Assembly (NCBI GenBank): GCA_903901975.1
Contig: CAIUTB010000096.1
Span: forward strand, 1-64,000
Length of the DNA stretch: 64,000 nt
Direction: 5' to 3'
DNA from: an uncultured Bacteroidales bacterium
GTDB lineage: Bacteria; Bacteroidota; Bacteroidia; Bacteroidales; Paludibacteraceae
A model generated the notes under the pieces. That model ran no database searches. It was given only the letters and a program-made list of their open reading frames with translations, and was not told where the DNA came from. The translations under genes were made by a program, and so were the position numbers. Shown here in pieces: positions 17,180 through 26,479 of this stretch (the first letter of the stretch is position 1; every line of letters starts with the position of its first letter).

Positions 17180-18478
17180 TTACAAATCAGCTACCAATTG
17201 TTTCAGTCGGGTTTCAGCCATTTTCAGGTTGTAACGGAAGTTTATCAGGCGGGTATTGGATTGTACGTAGTTTTCCTGTGCTAAATGCACTTCAGTCGAT
17301 GTAGTCTGACCATGTTTCAGGCGTTCCATACTGATTTGAAGGTTTTCTTTGGCCAACTCATTGTTTTCAGTTTCAATCTTCAATAGTTTTTGCTGATTCT
17401 CAAATTCAGTCAGTGTATTGAGCAAAGCTGTATTTACCTGCAATTTAATGCTTTGCAAATCAATTTCAGCTGTTTCTTTCTGAATTTTGGCTACTTTTTC
17501 TTTTCGTTTGGTTTCACCGGCATTATAAATAGGAATAACCAGCGAACCGCCAAGCTGCGGACCAAAAGCATTATTTTGTAGTATTGTTCCGGCCGAATTG
17601 TTGGTTTGCGACAAATAATATCCGCCTCGTACACTCAGATTTGGAAGATACAAAGTACGATTTTCTTTTAGGGTCAATTGTGCAATATCAATTTGTTTTT
17701 GAAAACTGAGAATGCTCGTATTTGAGTTGTTCAATTTCTGTTGCAATACTGTTTTATCAGGACTATAATTCAATGAAATAGAATCATTTACCTCAATTGG
17801 TTCTTCGCCCTTTTTTCCTAAAAACAAAATCAGGGTTTTCAATGATTCCTCGATTGCAAACTGCTGATTAATCGCATTTTCATTCGTAACATTGAAATCA
17901 ATTTTGGCTTGAAGCAAATCAGTTTTCATCAATGTTCCGGCATTAAATCCAGCCTGAGAAATAGATAATCTGTTTCGGTTGAACTCCAGAATTTCATTGA
18001 TTGAATTCAGTTGTTGTTTCTGCCTAACCACATCGTAATAAGCTGAAATAACATTTGAAAGTGTTTGCAACAGCTTGTCTTTGAACTGAATTTCACCCAA
18101 TGACTGGATTTCATTGAGTTTGCTTTTGGTTACAAACATTTTTCCCCCATCGAAAAGTGTCCAGTTAAGCTGCAAACCTGCAGACAGCGAAGAACTGGTC
18201 AGTGCCGGATAAGTATTGACTACTCCGCTCCCTAATTTCTGAGTCGATTGACTCACCCCATAACTTCCCGTTCCACTAATACCCACTGTTGGCAACATAC
18301 CGGCGTTTCCGGCGGTGTTATTCGCGTTCGAAATCGCCGCATCGTTTTTAGCCACCTGAATATCAAAATTGTTTTTCAATGCTATGCTGATGGCATCATC
18401 AATGCTAAGTTTCTGAGCCATAGCAAAGGAAGTAAGGCAAATAAAAACGAGCATTAAATTTAATTGAATATTTTTCAT
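17180..18478 (-). CDS. TolC-family outer-membrane efflux channel
   Basis: A 432-aa outer-membrane efflux protein. It has a signal peptide (about 1-21, ending AMAQ), then two alternating coiled-coil/strand halves typical of TolC/OprM (LSIDDAISIALKNNFDIQVAKND...; LSVRGGYYLSQTNN; LAQENYVQSNTRLINFRYNLKMAETRLKQL). It forms the outer duct of the tripartite pump. Its ATG overlaps the stop of the upstream RND gene by 4 nt (ATGA), indicating translational coupling as the last gene of the marR-MFP-RND-TolC operon. Confidence 0.93.
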   Translation of the reverse strand: MKNIQLNLMLVFICLTSFAMAQKLSIDDAISIALKNNFDIQVAKNDAAISNANNTAGNAGMLPTVGISGTGSYGVSQSTQKLGSGVVNTYPALTSSSLSAGLQLNWTLFDGGKMFVTKSKLNEIQSLGEIQFKDKLLQTLSNVISAYYDVVRQKQQLNSINEILEFNRNRLSISQAGFNAGTLMKTDLLQAKIDFNVTNENAINQQFAIEESLKTLILFLGKKGEEPIEVNDSISLNYSPDKTVLQQKLNNSNTSILSFQKQIDIAQLTLKENRTLYLPNLSVRGGYYLSQTNNSAGTILQNNAFGPQLGGSLVIPIYNAGETKRKEKVAKIQKETAEIDLQSIKLQVNTALLNTLTEFENQQKLLKIETENNELAKENLQISMERLKHGQTTSTEVHLAQENYVQSNTRLINFRYNLKMAETRLKQLVADL

Positions 18479-21400
18479 TGTCCGACTATTTTTTTAGAAT
18501 TACTCGACATAGTAATGTACATAATAGGAATCACAAACAAAGAGAGAATAAGCGAGAACAATAACCCGCAAACGACTACAATACCCAACGAAACACGGCT
18601 ACTTGCCCCTGCTCCCAATGCAAATGCAATAGGTAAAGCACCAAACATAGTAGCCAGCGAAGTCATCAGTATGGGGCGGAAACGAGCCGATGCAGCTTCG
18701 AATGCAGCCACGCGTTTATTCATACCGAGTTTTCGTTTCTGGTTGGCAAATTCTACAATCAGAATACCGTTTTTGGTCACAATACCAATCAGCAAAATCA
18801 TACCGATTTCGGAGAAGATATTCAATGTCTGATTAAAAATCCAGAGTGAAAGCATTGCCCCGGCTATAGCCATGGGTACGGTAAGCATAATGATAAACGG
18901 ATCGCGGAAACTCTCGAACTGTGCCGCTAAAATAAGATAAATGAGCAATAAAGCCAGAATTAATGCAAACGATATATTGGAATTACTTTCAGCAAAATCG
19001 CGTGAATTTCCGGCCAAAGCAGTTGCATAGGAAGAATCGAGCAATTTTTCGCCAATACGTTGCATTTCAGCAATTCCCTGCCCAAGCGTTTTTCCATCAG
19101 CCATATTGGCCGAAATAGTAGCCGATTTATAGCGGTTGTAATGATACAAAATGGGCGGATTGCTGTTTTCTTTCACTGAAACAATATTATCCAGCTGAAT
19201 CATGTTTCCACTTGCCGACCGTACATAAAGCGATGAAATGTCGGTTGGTGCATTGCGGTCTTCTCGCGCTACCTGACCAATAACATAATACTGTTTATCG
19301 TTTTTGAGAAAATAGCCGTAACGACCACCGGCATACGCCAGATTCAATGCATTGGAAACATCTTTTTCACTGACACCCAAGCTATTGGCTTTCAGGCGAT
19401 CAACAGAGATATTTAATTCCGGTTTATTGAATTTCAAATCCACATCCACATTACTGAATAAGGAACTATTTTGCGCTTCGTCCAGAAACTTCGGTAAAAC
19501 TTCCCGTAATTTTTCGAAATCAATATTTTGAATTACAAACTGAACCGGTAAACTTCTTGAATTACCGGTCGAAATGGTAGGTTCCTGAACTGCAATAACG
19601 CGGGCATCAGCATTTTTAGCATAAAGTTTAGAAAGCTTATCATACACTTTTTGTTGTGAAACATTACGTTCAGAAGCATCAGTCAGAAAATTAAGAACAA
19701 ATCCGGTATTCACAGCAGAACTTCCCTGTCCACCTCCGTAACGCGCCAACACATAACCGGATTGAGGTATAGAATCCATATTCAATTGTGCTAATTTATC
19801 AATTAATGCTGAAGTCGTATTGTATTCAGTTCCCTCAGGCATAGTGATGGTAGTCCGCACATAACTGTGATCTTCCAGTGGAGCTAATTCTGAATTTAGT
19901 GCTTTCGATAGCGTAAAAATCATCAAAATACACATTCCGACTATGGCAAACGAAATCCATTTATTCTGGATAAAGAAAGACAGAAAACGTCGATATTTCT
20001 TTTCCATTCCCACAAAAAATGGCTCGCTGGCAACATAGAATTTGGAATGATGCGTTCCTGAACCACCCAGTATTACGTTCAGAACCGGAGTCAAAGTTAG
20101 GGAAACCACAGCTGAAATTAATACAGCACAAGCCACCACAATACCAAATTCACGGAACAGACGACCGGTAAAGCCCTGCAAAAAGATAACCGGAACAAAC
20201 ACAATTGCCAGTGTCAGCGAAGTGGAAACCACCGCAAAGAAAATCTCTCGCGTTCCTTCGAAAGAAGCTTTCCATTTATCCATGCCCGCCTCAATACGTT
20301 TAAAGATATTTTCGGTCACCACAATACCATCATCCACCACCAATCCGGTGGCAAGCACAATTCCCAGCAAAGTCAACACATTTACCGAGAAACCAAAAAT
20401 GTACATCACAAAGAAAGTCCCGATTAGTGACACCGGAATATCCAGCAACGGACGCAAGGCAATAATCCAGTTTCGGAAAAACAGGAAAATAATAAGTACT
20501 ACCAGAAAAATAGCAATTAGCAATGTTTCAACCACATCGGTTACTGATTGACGAACGAAAATTGATTTATCACGTGCAATATTCAGTTCCACTCCTTTCG
20601 GTAGATTTTTTTTAATCTGATCCAGGCGTTTATAAAACTCATCAGCAATCTGAATATCGTTTGCCCCCGGAAGTGGCACCAGAGCAAGCATTACGCCGTT
20701 TTTTCCATTAATCTTTGCACCCGACTCTTCATTTTGAGGTCCGAGCGTGGCTTCACCAATATCTCTCAACCGTACCACCTGATTTTCGGTTTGCTTGATA
20801 ATCATGTTGTTGAAATCATCTTCTGTAGATAATCGTCCACGTGTTTTGATGGTCAGTTCTGTGTAGTTACCCCGGATTTTACCACCGGGCATTTCCACAT
20901 TTTCTTTGGACAATGCTGCATCAATATCTGAAGCAGTAAGATTGTAAGCAACCATTTTAGCCGGATTAAGCCAAAGGCGCATGGCCGGTTTTTGCTGACC
21001 AAATATCATGATGGAACTTATTCCGGGAATGGTTTGCAGTTTTTCCTGCAACACATTTTCGGCATAATCGCTCATTTCCAGTGGATTCATGGTGTTACTC
21101 TGAACAGCAACCATAATCATTGGATCACTGTTGGCATCGGCTTTTGTTACGGTGGGTGGCGCATCCAAATCCTGAGGCAGACTTCGGGTGGCTTGTGAAG
21201 CTTTATCTCGTACATCATTGGCTGCTTTTTCCAAATCTGAACCCAGCTCAAACTCAACAGTAATGGAACTTATGCCCAAAGCTGATTGTGATGTTATTGA
21301 TTTTACGCCTTCAATACCATTAATGGTAGTTTCAAGCGGTTCGGTAATCTGTGATTCCACCACTTCGGCATTGGCTCCGGTGTAGGATGTCTGAACGGTA

Positions 21401-21534
21401 ATTACCGGCGGATCAATTGCCGGATAGAGTCGCACAGCCAGAAAATTATAACCCACCACACCCAGCAAAATAATCAAAAGGCTGAGCACAATAGAGCCAA
21501 CAGGCCGTTTTAGTGCAATATCGGATATGGTCAT
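18475..21534 (-). CDS. RND-family multidrug efflux permease (AcrB/HAE1 type)
   Basis: A 1019-aa inner-membrane pump, normal length for the HAE1 group. It starts with MTISDIALKRPVGSIVLSLLIILLG and has the twelve-helix layout with two large periplasmic loops. The proton-relay aspartates D401/D402 lie in LVVDDGIVVTEN of TM4, and PPVITVQTSYTGANAEVVE is in the porter domain. It exports amphiphilic drugs or metabolites driven by proton influx. It sits 1 nt after the membrane-fusion gene and overlaps the TolC gene by 4 nt. Confidence 0.95.
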   Translation of the reverse strand: MTISDIALKRPVGSIVLSLLIILLGVVGYNFLAVRLYPAIDPPVITVQTSYTGANAEVVESQITEPLETTINGIEGVKSITSQSALGISSITVEFELGSDLEKAANDVRDKASQATRSLPQDLDAPPTVTKADANSDPMIMVAVQSNTMNPLEMSDYAENVLQEKLQTIPGISSIMIFGQQKPAMRLWLNPAKMVAYNLTASDIDAALSKENVEMPGGKIRGNYTELTIKTRGRLSTEDDFNNMIIKQTENQVVRLRDIGEATLGPQNEESGAKINGKNGVMLALVPLPGANDIQIADEFYKRLDQIKKNLPKGVELNIARDKSIFVRQSVTDVVETLLIAIFLVVLIIFLFFRNWIIALRPLLDIPVSLIGTFFVMYIFGFSVNVLTLLGIVLATGLVVDDGIVVTENIFKRIEAGMDKWKASFEGTREIFFAVVSTSLTLAIVFVPVIFLQGFTGRLFREFGIVVACAVLISAVVSLTLTPVLNVILGGSGTHHSKFYVASEPFFVGMEKKYRRFLSFFIQNKWISFAIVGMCILMIFTLSKALNSELAPLEDHSYVRTTITMPEGTEYNTTSALIDKLAQLNMDSIPQSGYVLARYGGGQGSSAVNTGFVLNFLTDASERNVSQQKVYDKLSKLYAKNADARVIAVQEPTISTGNSRSLPVQFVIQNIDFEKLREVLPKFLDEAQNSSLFSNVDVDLKFNKPELNISVDRLKANSLGVSEKDVSNALNLAYAGGRYGYFLKNDKQYYVIGQVAREDRNAPTDISSLYVRSASGNMIQLDNIVSVKENSNPPILYHYNRYKSATISANMADGKTLGQGIAEMQRIGEKLLDSSYATALAGNSRDFAESNSNISFALILALLLIYLILAAQFESFRDPFIIMLTVPMAIAGAMLSLWIFNQTLNIFSEIGMILLIGIVTKNGILIVEFANQKRKLGMNKRVAAFEAASARFRPILMTSLATMFGALPIAFALGAGASSRVSLGIVVVCGLLFSLILSLFVIPIMYITMSSNSKKIVGQ

Positions 21535-21535
21535 G

Positions 21536-22588
21536 TTATTTTACGGTAGAATAAGATAATCCAGCTCCTTCTTTCAGGAAAAGTAATCCGGAAGTAACAA
21601 TAGTATCACCAACTTCAATCCCTTTCGTAATTTCTACTGATGAAGCTTTTCTGACACCTGTTTTCACCTTTACAAACTTAGCTTTTCCATCATGTGCTAC
21701 AATTACAATTTTATTTTCTTCCTGCGGAATAATGGCCTGAGTTGGAATCATCAATGCATTGTTGTTCTCGCGCATACGAAGCTGAACATTGGTAAAACCA
21801 CCGGCCAGTAATTGGTTGGACTGACCACTCACCAATGCCCTTACTTTCAGGTTTCGGGTGGCATCGTCAATGCCCTGCTCTGTAGCTAAAACGGTGGCAT
21901 CGTACAATTTATCGTTGTTCGACAGAGTGAATTTCACTTTCATGCCCTGATGAATTTCAGAAGAATATTTTTCAGGTACAAAAAAGTCAAGTTTCAACTT
22001 ATTGGCAGTACGAATAGTTGCCAGCATGGTCGAAGGCGTTACTATTGCTCCAACACTCACATTTCGTAAACCGATAACGCCGTCGAAAGGCGCACGAACT
22101 TCGGTTTTACGAATCAGCGTTTTTTCCACTTCAATGTCGGCTTTCAGCGAATTCAACTGCAATCCCGTCAGGTCATAATCGTTCTGACTGATTCCGTTTA
22201 CCTTAATCAGTTCCGACTGACGTTTGTAAATCTGCTGTTGAATAGCCAGTTGCGATTGAAGTTTCTTCAAAGTTGACTGCAAATCCTCGTCGAAAAGCTT
22301 TACCAGCAAAGTACCGCTTTTCACAAACTTGCCTTCAGGTAAATTGATTGAAACCACTCTTCCGGCTACTTCGTTTTTCAAATCCACCGTTTCAAATGCC
22401 TTTAACGAGCCTGAAACCGATATTTCATCAATTAATAACGATGGTTTTACAATGTATGCAGCCACTTTCTTTTGTGGTTTTTCCTTTTTTGCCTTTTCTT
22501 TGTCGGTTTGCTTACTGAATCCCACTTTGATAAATAACGCTGCCAGCAGCACAAAAACTACGGCAATCCAAATCGTTCTTTTTTTCAT
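21536..22588 (-). CDS. RND efflux periplasmic adaptor (membrane fusion protein)
   Basis: A 350-aa adaptor with an N-terminal membrane anchor (about 5-24) and no lipobox. The HlyD/AcrA plan is visible: a lipoyl-like half (VDLKNEVAGRVVSINLPEGKFVKSGTLLVKLFDEDL), a short coiled coil, the returning half (VRAPFDGVIGLRNVSVGAIVTPSTMLATI), a beta-barrel and a membrane-proximal domain. It bridges the RND pump to the TolC channel. It is second in the operon, 16 nt behind marR. Confidence 0.94.
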   Translation of the reverse strand: MKKRTIWIAVVFVLLAALFIKVGFSKQTDKEKAKKEKPQKKVAAYIVKPSLLIDEISVSGSLKAFETVDLKNEVAGRVVSINLPEGKFVKSGTLLVKLFDEDLQSTLKKLQSQLAIQQQIYKRQSELIKVNGISQNDYDLTGLQLNSLKADIEVEKTLIRKTEVRAPFDGVIGLRNVSVGAIVTPSTMLATIRTANKLKLDFFVPEKYSSEIHQGMKVKFTLSNNDKLYDATVLATEQGIDDATRNLKVRALVSGQSNQLLAGGFTNVQLRMRENNNALMIPTQAIIPQEENKIVIVAHDGKAKFVKVKTGVRKASSVEITKGIEVGDTIVTSGLLFLKEGAGLSYSTVK

Positions 22589-22604
22589 CTGAACCTGTTT
22601 ATTT

Positions 22605-23039
22605 TTATAATAAGTTGATTTCTAATACATTGAGAATAGAGTAAAGTTCATCCACTTGCTTTTCCGATAATCCTTTGAAAGCAATAGCTGAAGTATTGTC
22701 AATTACTTTTCTGATTTCGGGAATAAGCAACCTGGCCTTTTCGGTTATGGTCAATTCATATTTTCGCTTATCAGTCTGGTTTTGAATCCGTTGAACGTAG
22801 CTATGCTTGGAAAGATAATCGATAATTCGTACCACCTGAACCTTATCACACGACAATTCACGGGCTAATTCCTGTTGAGTCATGCCATTTCGGGATTCTA
22901 TCAACAAAAGCGGATAAAATGAACGGTCGATATCCAAATGGTTCAATTCGGCACGTAAACTAGCCTGATAAAGCTTGCCAATCTTATCCATAATTCGACC
23001 TACAGGTTCTTTTAATCTATTATTTTGAACGTTTTCCAT
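22605..23039 (-). CDS. MarR-family transcriptional regulator of the efflux operon
   Basis: A 144-aa winged-helix protein with the MarR layout: N-terminal dimerisation helices, a recognition helix in MTQQELARELSCDKVQVVRIIDYLSKHSYVQR, a beta-wing with NQTDKRKYELTITEKA, and C-terminal helices. It is the first gene of the marR-MFP-RND-TolC operon, so autoregulation is likely. An inverted repeat overlapping the -7 box (23057-23070) is the obvious binding site. Ligands would be phenolic or drug-like compounds by family precedent. Confidence 0.92.
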   Translation of the reverse strand: MENVQNNRLKEPVGRIMDKIGKLYQASLRAELNHLDIDRSFYPLLLIESRNGMTQQELARELSCDKVQVVRIIDYLSKHSYVQRIQNQTDKRKYELTITEKARLLIPEIRKVIDNTSAIAFKGLSEKQVDELYSILNVLEINLL

Positions 23040-23056
23040 TTCTATTTCCGGAATTG

Positions 23057-23070
23057 ACTACAAATGTAGT
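23057..23070 (-). promoter_or_regulatory. Promoter and candidate MarR operator of the efflux operon
   Basis: ACTACA-AA-TGTAGT is a perfect 6-bp-arm palindrome 18-31 nt upstream of the marR start. On the minus strand it contains TACATTTG (23068 to 23061), a match to the TAnnTTTG -7 element. A bound dimer would cover the promoter. A -33 box could not be assigned. Confidence 0.65.
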
Positions 23071-23170
23071 TATAAAAACAGAATAGTTATCATTGTTATC
23101 TATTTATTAATGAAGATTTAATGTGGAGATAAAAAAAGATAATCAGTGATGATTCGTTAATCATTTTTAT

Positions 23171-23215
23171 TATTTTTGCATAATAATCAATTCGGAGGGT
23201 GACTTTTAGTCCCCT
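23171..23215 (+). promoter_or_regulatory. Promoter and 5'-leader stem-loop of the REP-associated transposase
   Basis: TATTTTTG (23171-23178) matches the -7 consensus. Just downstream, AGGGTGACT/AGTCCCCT (23196-23215) forms a stem with one bulge and a 3-nt loop, which falls in the expected 5' leader. It may modulate expression or be a relic recognition stem for the transposase. Confidence 0.45.
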
Positions 23216-23234
23216 ATGAATAAATATAAAACAA

Positions 23235-23894
23235 ATGCATTTCGAAACAGATAATTTATATCATATTTATAATCAGGGCAATAACAAAGAAAATGTATTC
23301 TTCTCGAAAGGAAATTATCTTTATTTTTTGGAGAAGATAAGAAAATATCTACTGCCTCATTGCGATATTATTGCCTGGTGTTTAATGCCAAATCATTTTC
23401 ATTTAATGGTTTATGTGCATACTGAAAACATCAATTTATTTGAAAATTCAGAAAGCAATTCTAATAATAGTTGTAGCACATCTTTAAGTTGTACTACAAC
23501 TACTACAACTGAAAGTACAACTCAGAGTATACCCAAAAACCAGATAAGAGATTTGAATAATTCGATTGGGTTGATGCTTACTTCTTACACAAAGGCTGTA
23601 AATAAACAACAAAAACGAAGTGGATCATTATTCAGACAGCATACTAAAGCAGAATGTATTACTAAATTACAGATTTTCAACCCTTTATTTTTTGGCAAAC
23701 ATATAGCTATTTTTCCTGCTGAATATGAATATCCACAGATATGTTTTGACTATATTCATTTCAATCCCGTAAAATCAGGGTTGGTAAATAAACCTGAAGA
23801 TTGGGAATTTTCATCTTATCGGGATTATTATGGTTACAGAAATGGAAAACTGATTAACAGAGAACGAATTAAAGAATTTGCAATTGTATTTTAG
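23235..23894 (+). CDS. REP-associated tyrosine transposase (RAYT, IS200/IS605-like Y1)
   Basis: A 219-aa HUH single-strand nuclease. The metal-binding HUH motif is NHFH (His54, His56) in WCLMPNHFHLM, and the catalytic Tyr118 lies in LTSYTKAVNKQQKRSGSLFRQHTKAECI. The C-terminal FNPVKSGLVNKPEDWEFSSYRDY is typical of RAYTs. Between the two motifs, residues about 76-98 form a Ser/Thr/Cys low-complexity insert (SCSTSLSCTTTTTT). It is encoded by a REP-like palindrome that recurs just after the gene. RAYTs process REP palindromes as single strands. The insert lies in a variable loop, so the enzyme may still work. Confidence 0.88.
   Translation: MHFETDNLYHIYNQGNNKENVFFSKGNYLYFLEKIRKYLLPHCDIIAWCLMPNHFHLMVYVHTENINLFENSESNSNNSCSTSLSCTTTTTTESTTQSIPKNQIRDLNNSIGLMLTSYTKAVNKQQKRSGSLFRQHTKAECITKLQIFNPLFFGKHIAIFPAEYEYPQICFDYIHFNPVKSGLVNKPEDWEFSSYRDYYGYRNGKLINRERIKEFAIVF
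23469..23501 (+). repeat. REP-like palindrome inside the transposase gene
   Basis: A 33-nt unit, identical at 30 of 33 positions to 23911-23943. Its right half AGTTGTACTACAACT is a perfect 7-bp-arm palindrome. The left half (AGTTGTAGCACATCT) is imperfect. It is in frame and encodes codons 79-89. Adjacent ACTACAACT and AGTACAACT words (to 23522) extend it. Confidence 0.8.
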
Positions 23895-23910
23895 CTATTT
23901 TTTTGCAAGC

Positions 23911-23943
23911 AGTTGTAGCACAACTCAAAGTTGTACTACAACT
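23911..23943 (+). repeat. REP-like double hairpin downstream of the transposase
   Basis: AGTTGTAGCACAACT and AGTTGTACTACAACT form two adjacent perfect hairpins separated by CAA. The element begins 17 nt after the transposase stop and lies before the helicase start. It is the likely cognate substrate of the neighbouring RAYT and could also act as a transcription or decay barrier between the two genes. Confidence 0.8.
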
Positions 23944-23989
23944 AAGAATGAATCCATCATTTCAAAAAAAACAAATTGAAACAATTTCC

Positions 23990-26437
23990 ATGCAAGACAC
24001 CACACCATACTATCAGTTAGCTCACGATTTTGCCCTATTTACCAACCGTTCCATCTTTCTGACCGGAAAAGCAGGAACCGGAAAAACCACTTTTCTGCAC
24101 AACCTGAAAAAAGCCACCAAGAAGCAAATGGCAGTGGTGGCACCTACCGGTGTGGCTGCTATTAATGCAGGTGGAACAACGATGCATTCATTTTTCCAAT
24201 TGCCATTTACGCCTTACATACCAACGGTTGAAGGGCGTAAAAACCTGATTGAGAAGATGAAAATGCAGGGAAACCGTCGCAAAGTGTTGCAGGAACTGGA
24301 GTTACTGGTAATTGACGAAATAAGCATGGTTCGGGCGGATGTGCTTGATTCGGTGGATACCATTCTGCGTCACGTCCGGTATCGTAACAACGAACCCTTT
24401 GGCGGTGTGCAGGTTATCTTTATTGGGGATATGTTTCAGCTTTCGCCTGTGGCATCAGATGAAGAATGGCGGTTGCTTAGCCAATACTATTCTAGCCCGT
24501 ATTTCTTTCATAGTCAGGCCATTTTGCAACAACAACCGGTTTATATTGAGCTGGATAAAATTTTCCGCCAAACGAACGGTGATTTTATTCGGGTGCTAAA
24601 CGAAGTGCGAAATAATTGTCTGTCCGATTCTGGTTTGAAACTGCTTCAAAGTCGCTACAATCCACTATTTGTGCCACCTGCCGATGACACATATATCACC
24701 CTCACCACTCACAATTACAAAGCTGATCAGATTAATGCCGAAGAACTTTCGAAGATTAAAGGCAAAATTTACAGCTTTGATGCTGAAATTCAAGGCGAAT
24801 ATCCCGAAAAAAGTTATCCTACTGAAAAAAAGTTGGAACTAAAGATTGGTTCAAAAGTCATGTTTCTGAAAAATGATACAGAAACACCCCGACGTTTTTT
24901 CAATGGAAAAATTGGTGTAGTGGAAAGTGTTGACGAAGATATTATCAGCATAAAATGTCCTGACGATTTTGAAGCAATAGAACTGAGCAAAGCTGTTTGG
25001 GAAAACATTCGATATTCCACCAATCCCACCACCAAACAAATTGAGGAAGAGGAACTTGGAAAATTTATTCAATATCCGTTGCGATTGGCGTGGGCAATTA
25101 CCATTCATAAAAGTCAAGGACTGACCTTCGATAAAGCGGTAATTGATGCCGGAGCGGCTTTTGCTGCCGGACAGGTTTATGTGGCCTTGAGCCGTTGCCG
25201 TTCATTGGAAGGCATGGTTTTGTTGAGCAAAATCAATCCCAACACTATTCAGAACGACCGTCAGATTGTGGAGCATGAGCGAAACAAATTACCGCTTGAA
25301 GAGCTTGAAATACAGTTGGATGAATCGAGAAATACCTATCGGAGTTTTATTTTATTACAACTTTTCGATTTCAAAAATATCGTTGGACAAACATCACGAT
25401 TATTGAATGAAACCAAAGAAGTTGAAACATCGTTCAACGAAGAAACATTGCCGTATTTAAACGATTTATTGCGACAGGGACAATCCTTGCAAGAAGTTGC
25501 CGTAAAATTTCAGGGACAATTGCAACGCTTACTCCAGTCACGACCGGTGAATGAAGGATATTTACAGGAACGTATTGCTGCCGCTATAGATTTTTTTATG
25601 GAAAAAATGCAAAATCTGGCAGAAACACTGCGTCAGTCGCCGGCTATGTCTGATAGCAGGACAAATGGTTCGGATTATACGGAAAATATTAAGATGATTT
25701 TCTCGAATATCACGCAGAAAATCTTCTTAATGAAAGGATTAAAGCTTCAATTTTCAGTAGAAGATTATTTTATTCTGAAAAACACGTTTGCTTTGCCCGA
25801 ATTCAGCGTAAATGCTTATGCAAAAACAAGTTCCACTAAAAAACTAACTACACGACAACCGGAATTGTATCGCAGATTAATGACCGTTCGGAATCAGTTA
25901 TGCGAACCGCGTGATTTGCCGATTTACCTTGTTGCCGGTAGTCAGACTTTGAACGAAATGTCGGATTATCTGCCTCAGAATGAGAATGAACTGTTACAGA
26001 TAAGCGGTTTTGGTCCTGCGAAGGTGGAAAAATACGGTAAAGCTTTTATAGATGTAATTCAGGCTTATTGCAAAGAGCACAATCTTAAATCATTGATGCA
26101 CGAAAAACAAAGCACAAAGCGTGAAAAGAAAGAGAAAAAGCCGGTTGGCGAAACATTCCGCACAACGCTGGAGCAGTACAAAGCAGGTAAATCAATTGAA
26201 GAAATAGCATTCTCTCGAAACCTTGCTAAAACAACCATCATCAGCCATTTAGAACGATATATTGTATCTGGTGAACTCAACATTGAAGGATTTGTTTCGC
26301 TTGAGAAGCGTCAGAAAGCCATGGAAATGATTAAAAACGGAACAGAAACAGGTTCAATTTTCGAAATGCTGAACAGTTTTCTGGATTACGCCGAAGTAAA
26401 AATGATGTTGGCGTGGCTCAGAAGGGGCAAAAAATAG
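23990..26437 (+). CDS. PIF1-like helicase with HRDC and RecQ-type helix-turn-helix C-terminus
   Basis: About 815 aa from ATG 23990 (MQDTTPYYQLAHDF). An in-frame ATG at 23948 and a TTG at 23903 would add residues encoded partly by the REP element, so they are disfavoured. The N-terminal half is a superfamily 1B helicase: Walker A FLTGKAGTGKTTF, MAVVAPTGVAAINAGGTTMHSFF, Walker B ELLVIDEISMVRADVLD, and the C-terminal LAWAITIHKSQGLTFD and VYVALSRCRSLEG. The C-terminal part carries an HRDC-like domain (LYRRLMTVRNQLCEPRDLPI...LLQISGFGPAKVEKYG). A helix-turn-helix of the RecQ-C type follows (TLEQYKAGKSIEEIAFSRNLAKTTIISHL). A role in DNA repair or replication is inferred. Confidence 0.88.
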   Translation: MQDTTPYYQLAHDFALFTNRSIFLTGKAGTGKTTFLHNLKKATKKQMAVVAPTGVAAINAGGTTMHSFFQLPFTPYIPTVEGRKNLIEKMKMQGNRRKVLQELELLVIDEISMVRADVLDSVDTILRHVRYRNNEPFGGVQVIFIGDMFQLSPVASDEEWRLLSQYYSSPYFFHSQAILQQQPVYIELDKIFRQTNGDFIRVLNEVRNNCLSDSGLKLLQSRYNPLFVPPADDTYITLTTHNYKADQINAEELSKIKGKIYSFDAEIQGEYPEKSYPTEKKLELKIGSKVMFLKNDTETPRRFFNGKIGVVESVDEDIISIKCPDDFEAIELSKAVWENIRYSTNPTTKQIEEEELGKFIQYPLRLAWAITIHKSQGLTFDKAVIDAGAAFAAGQVYVALSRCRSLEGMVLLSKINPNTIQNDRQIVEHERNKLPLEELEIQLDESRNTYRSFILLQLFDFKNIVGQTSRLLNETKEVETSFNEETLPYLNDLLRQGQSLQEVAVKFQGQLQRLLQSRPVNEGYLQERIAAAIDFFMEKMQNLAETLRQSPAMSDSRTNGSDYTENIKMIFSNITQKIFLMKGLKLQFSVEDYFILKNTFALPEFSVNAYAKTSSTKKLTTRQPELYRRLMTVRNQLCEPRDLPIYLVAGSQTLNEMSDYLPQNENELLQISGFGPAKVEKYGKAFIDVIQAYCKEHNLKSLMHEKQSTKREKKEKKPVGETFRTTLEQYKAGKSIEEIAFSRNLAKTTIISHLERYIVSGELNIEGFVSLEKRQKAMEMIKNGTETGSIFEMLNSFLDYAEVKMMLAWLRRGKK

Positions 26438-26467
26438 ACTGATAACACTTTATAAATCAGATTGTCG

Positions 26468-26475
26468 TACCTTTG
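26468..26475 (+). promoter_or_regulatory. -7 element immediately before the DEAD-box gene
   Basis: TACCTTTG ends only four bases before ATG 26480. With the usual start 5-8 nt after this box, the mRNA would be leaderless or nearly so. Confidence 0.5.
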
Positions 26476-26479
26476 TAGC

